Positions 64,000 through 64,000 of a stretch of DNA of 64,000 nucleotides are shown here, piece after piece. How positions within the stretch are numbered: position 1 is the stretch's first letter; every line of letters begins with the position of its first letter. The translations under genes and the position numbers were made by a program. The notes beneath the pieces were generated by a model that had not been told where the DNA came from, searched no databases, and worked only from the letters and a program-made list of their open reading frames with translations. Origin of the DNA: JAUILH01 sp964230215 (GTDB lineage Bacteria; Bacteroidota; Bacteroidia; Flavobacteriales_D; JAUILH01); the NCBI GenBank assembly GCA_964230215.1, contig CAXRGQ010000016.1, positions 248,001 to 312,000 of the forward strand, written 5' to 3'.

Positions 64000-64000
64000 T

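Noticed and set aside
1..64000. CRISPR arrays, tRNA/rRNA genes, insertion sequences, prophage or att sites.
   Set aside because: No spaced direct repeats, tRNA-like cloverleafs, transposase or integrase genes, or target-site duplications are seen on reading the sequence; a covariance-model or repeat search would confirm this.

Overview
The window looks like a contiguous piece of a Bacteroidota chromosome, most likely Flavobacteriales (a Cryomorphaceae/Crocinitomicaceae/Schleiferiaceae-like marine lineage is my guess). The signs are AT-rich DNA, TAnnTTTG-type -7 promoter elements, few Shine-Dalgarno sequences, many short-signal lipoproteins, and families typical of the phylum: PD40/OmpA PorE-like proteins, CtlX, DUF819, Reg_prop sensors and tricorn-like S41 peptidases. 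I see no tRNA, rRNA, CRISPR array, insertion sequence, phage gene or integration site. Coding density is extreme: no gene-free stretch reaches 300 bases, and the longest gaps (6310-6426, 33829-33944, 21178-21287) are about 110-117 bases and hold promoters or a terminator.

Layout. 1-8.7 kb: the 3' part of mutL, two tandem rhomboid proteases, a membrane-anchored endonuclease/exonuclease/phosphatase protein, an OppA-like lipoprotein, mtaB and a lipid kinase. 8.6-14.2 kb: a sodium:solute symporter, a PLP decarboxylase, recR and a glycosyltransferase fused to a deleted phosphoglycosyltransferase. 14.3-22.8 kb: a lipoylated E2 acyltransferase, then three tandem TPR/PD40 proteins resembling the PorE component of the type IX secretion system. 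22.8-27.8 kb: an exonuclease, an FAH-family enzyme, a lipoprotein/MORN-repeat pair, a dolichol-phosphate-mannose-synthase-like glycosyltransferase and a MarR regulator. 27.8-33.8 kb: a complete MarR-MFP-RND-TolC efflux operon. 33.9-44.5 kb: DUF1015, a GT4 glycosyltransferase, small unknowns, sucC, a LolD-like ATPase, a TraB/GumN lipoprotein, a tricorn-like protease and two lipoproteins. 44.5-51.4 kb: a DUF819 membrane protein, a DUF1573/OmpA-like protein, a deacetylase, a VanX-like dipeptidase, ctlX, a YajQ homologue and a self-regulated winged-helix gene. 51.5-64 kb: an ECF sigma factor coupled to a 64-residue membrane protein, divergent from a PD40-PKD / unknown / Reg_prop-SpoIIE operon, followed by a giant WG-repeat protein, two lipoproteins and the 3' end of hisE.

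Three genome-scale patterns stand out. All nine convergent gene pairs overlap by 4-38 bp or abut within 1 bp, leaving no room for ordinary terminators. Several -7 boxes end only 5-7 nt before an ATG, GTG or TTG start, predicting leaderless mRNAs. The few hairpin terminators lie directly against the next gene's promoter or start codon. The most system-like locus is 51.9-58.1 kb, where an ECF sigma factor with a candidate mini-anti-sigma faces an operon ending in a periplasmic-sensor/PP2C phosphatase. Its role in envelope signalling is inference.
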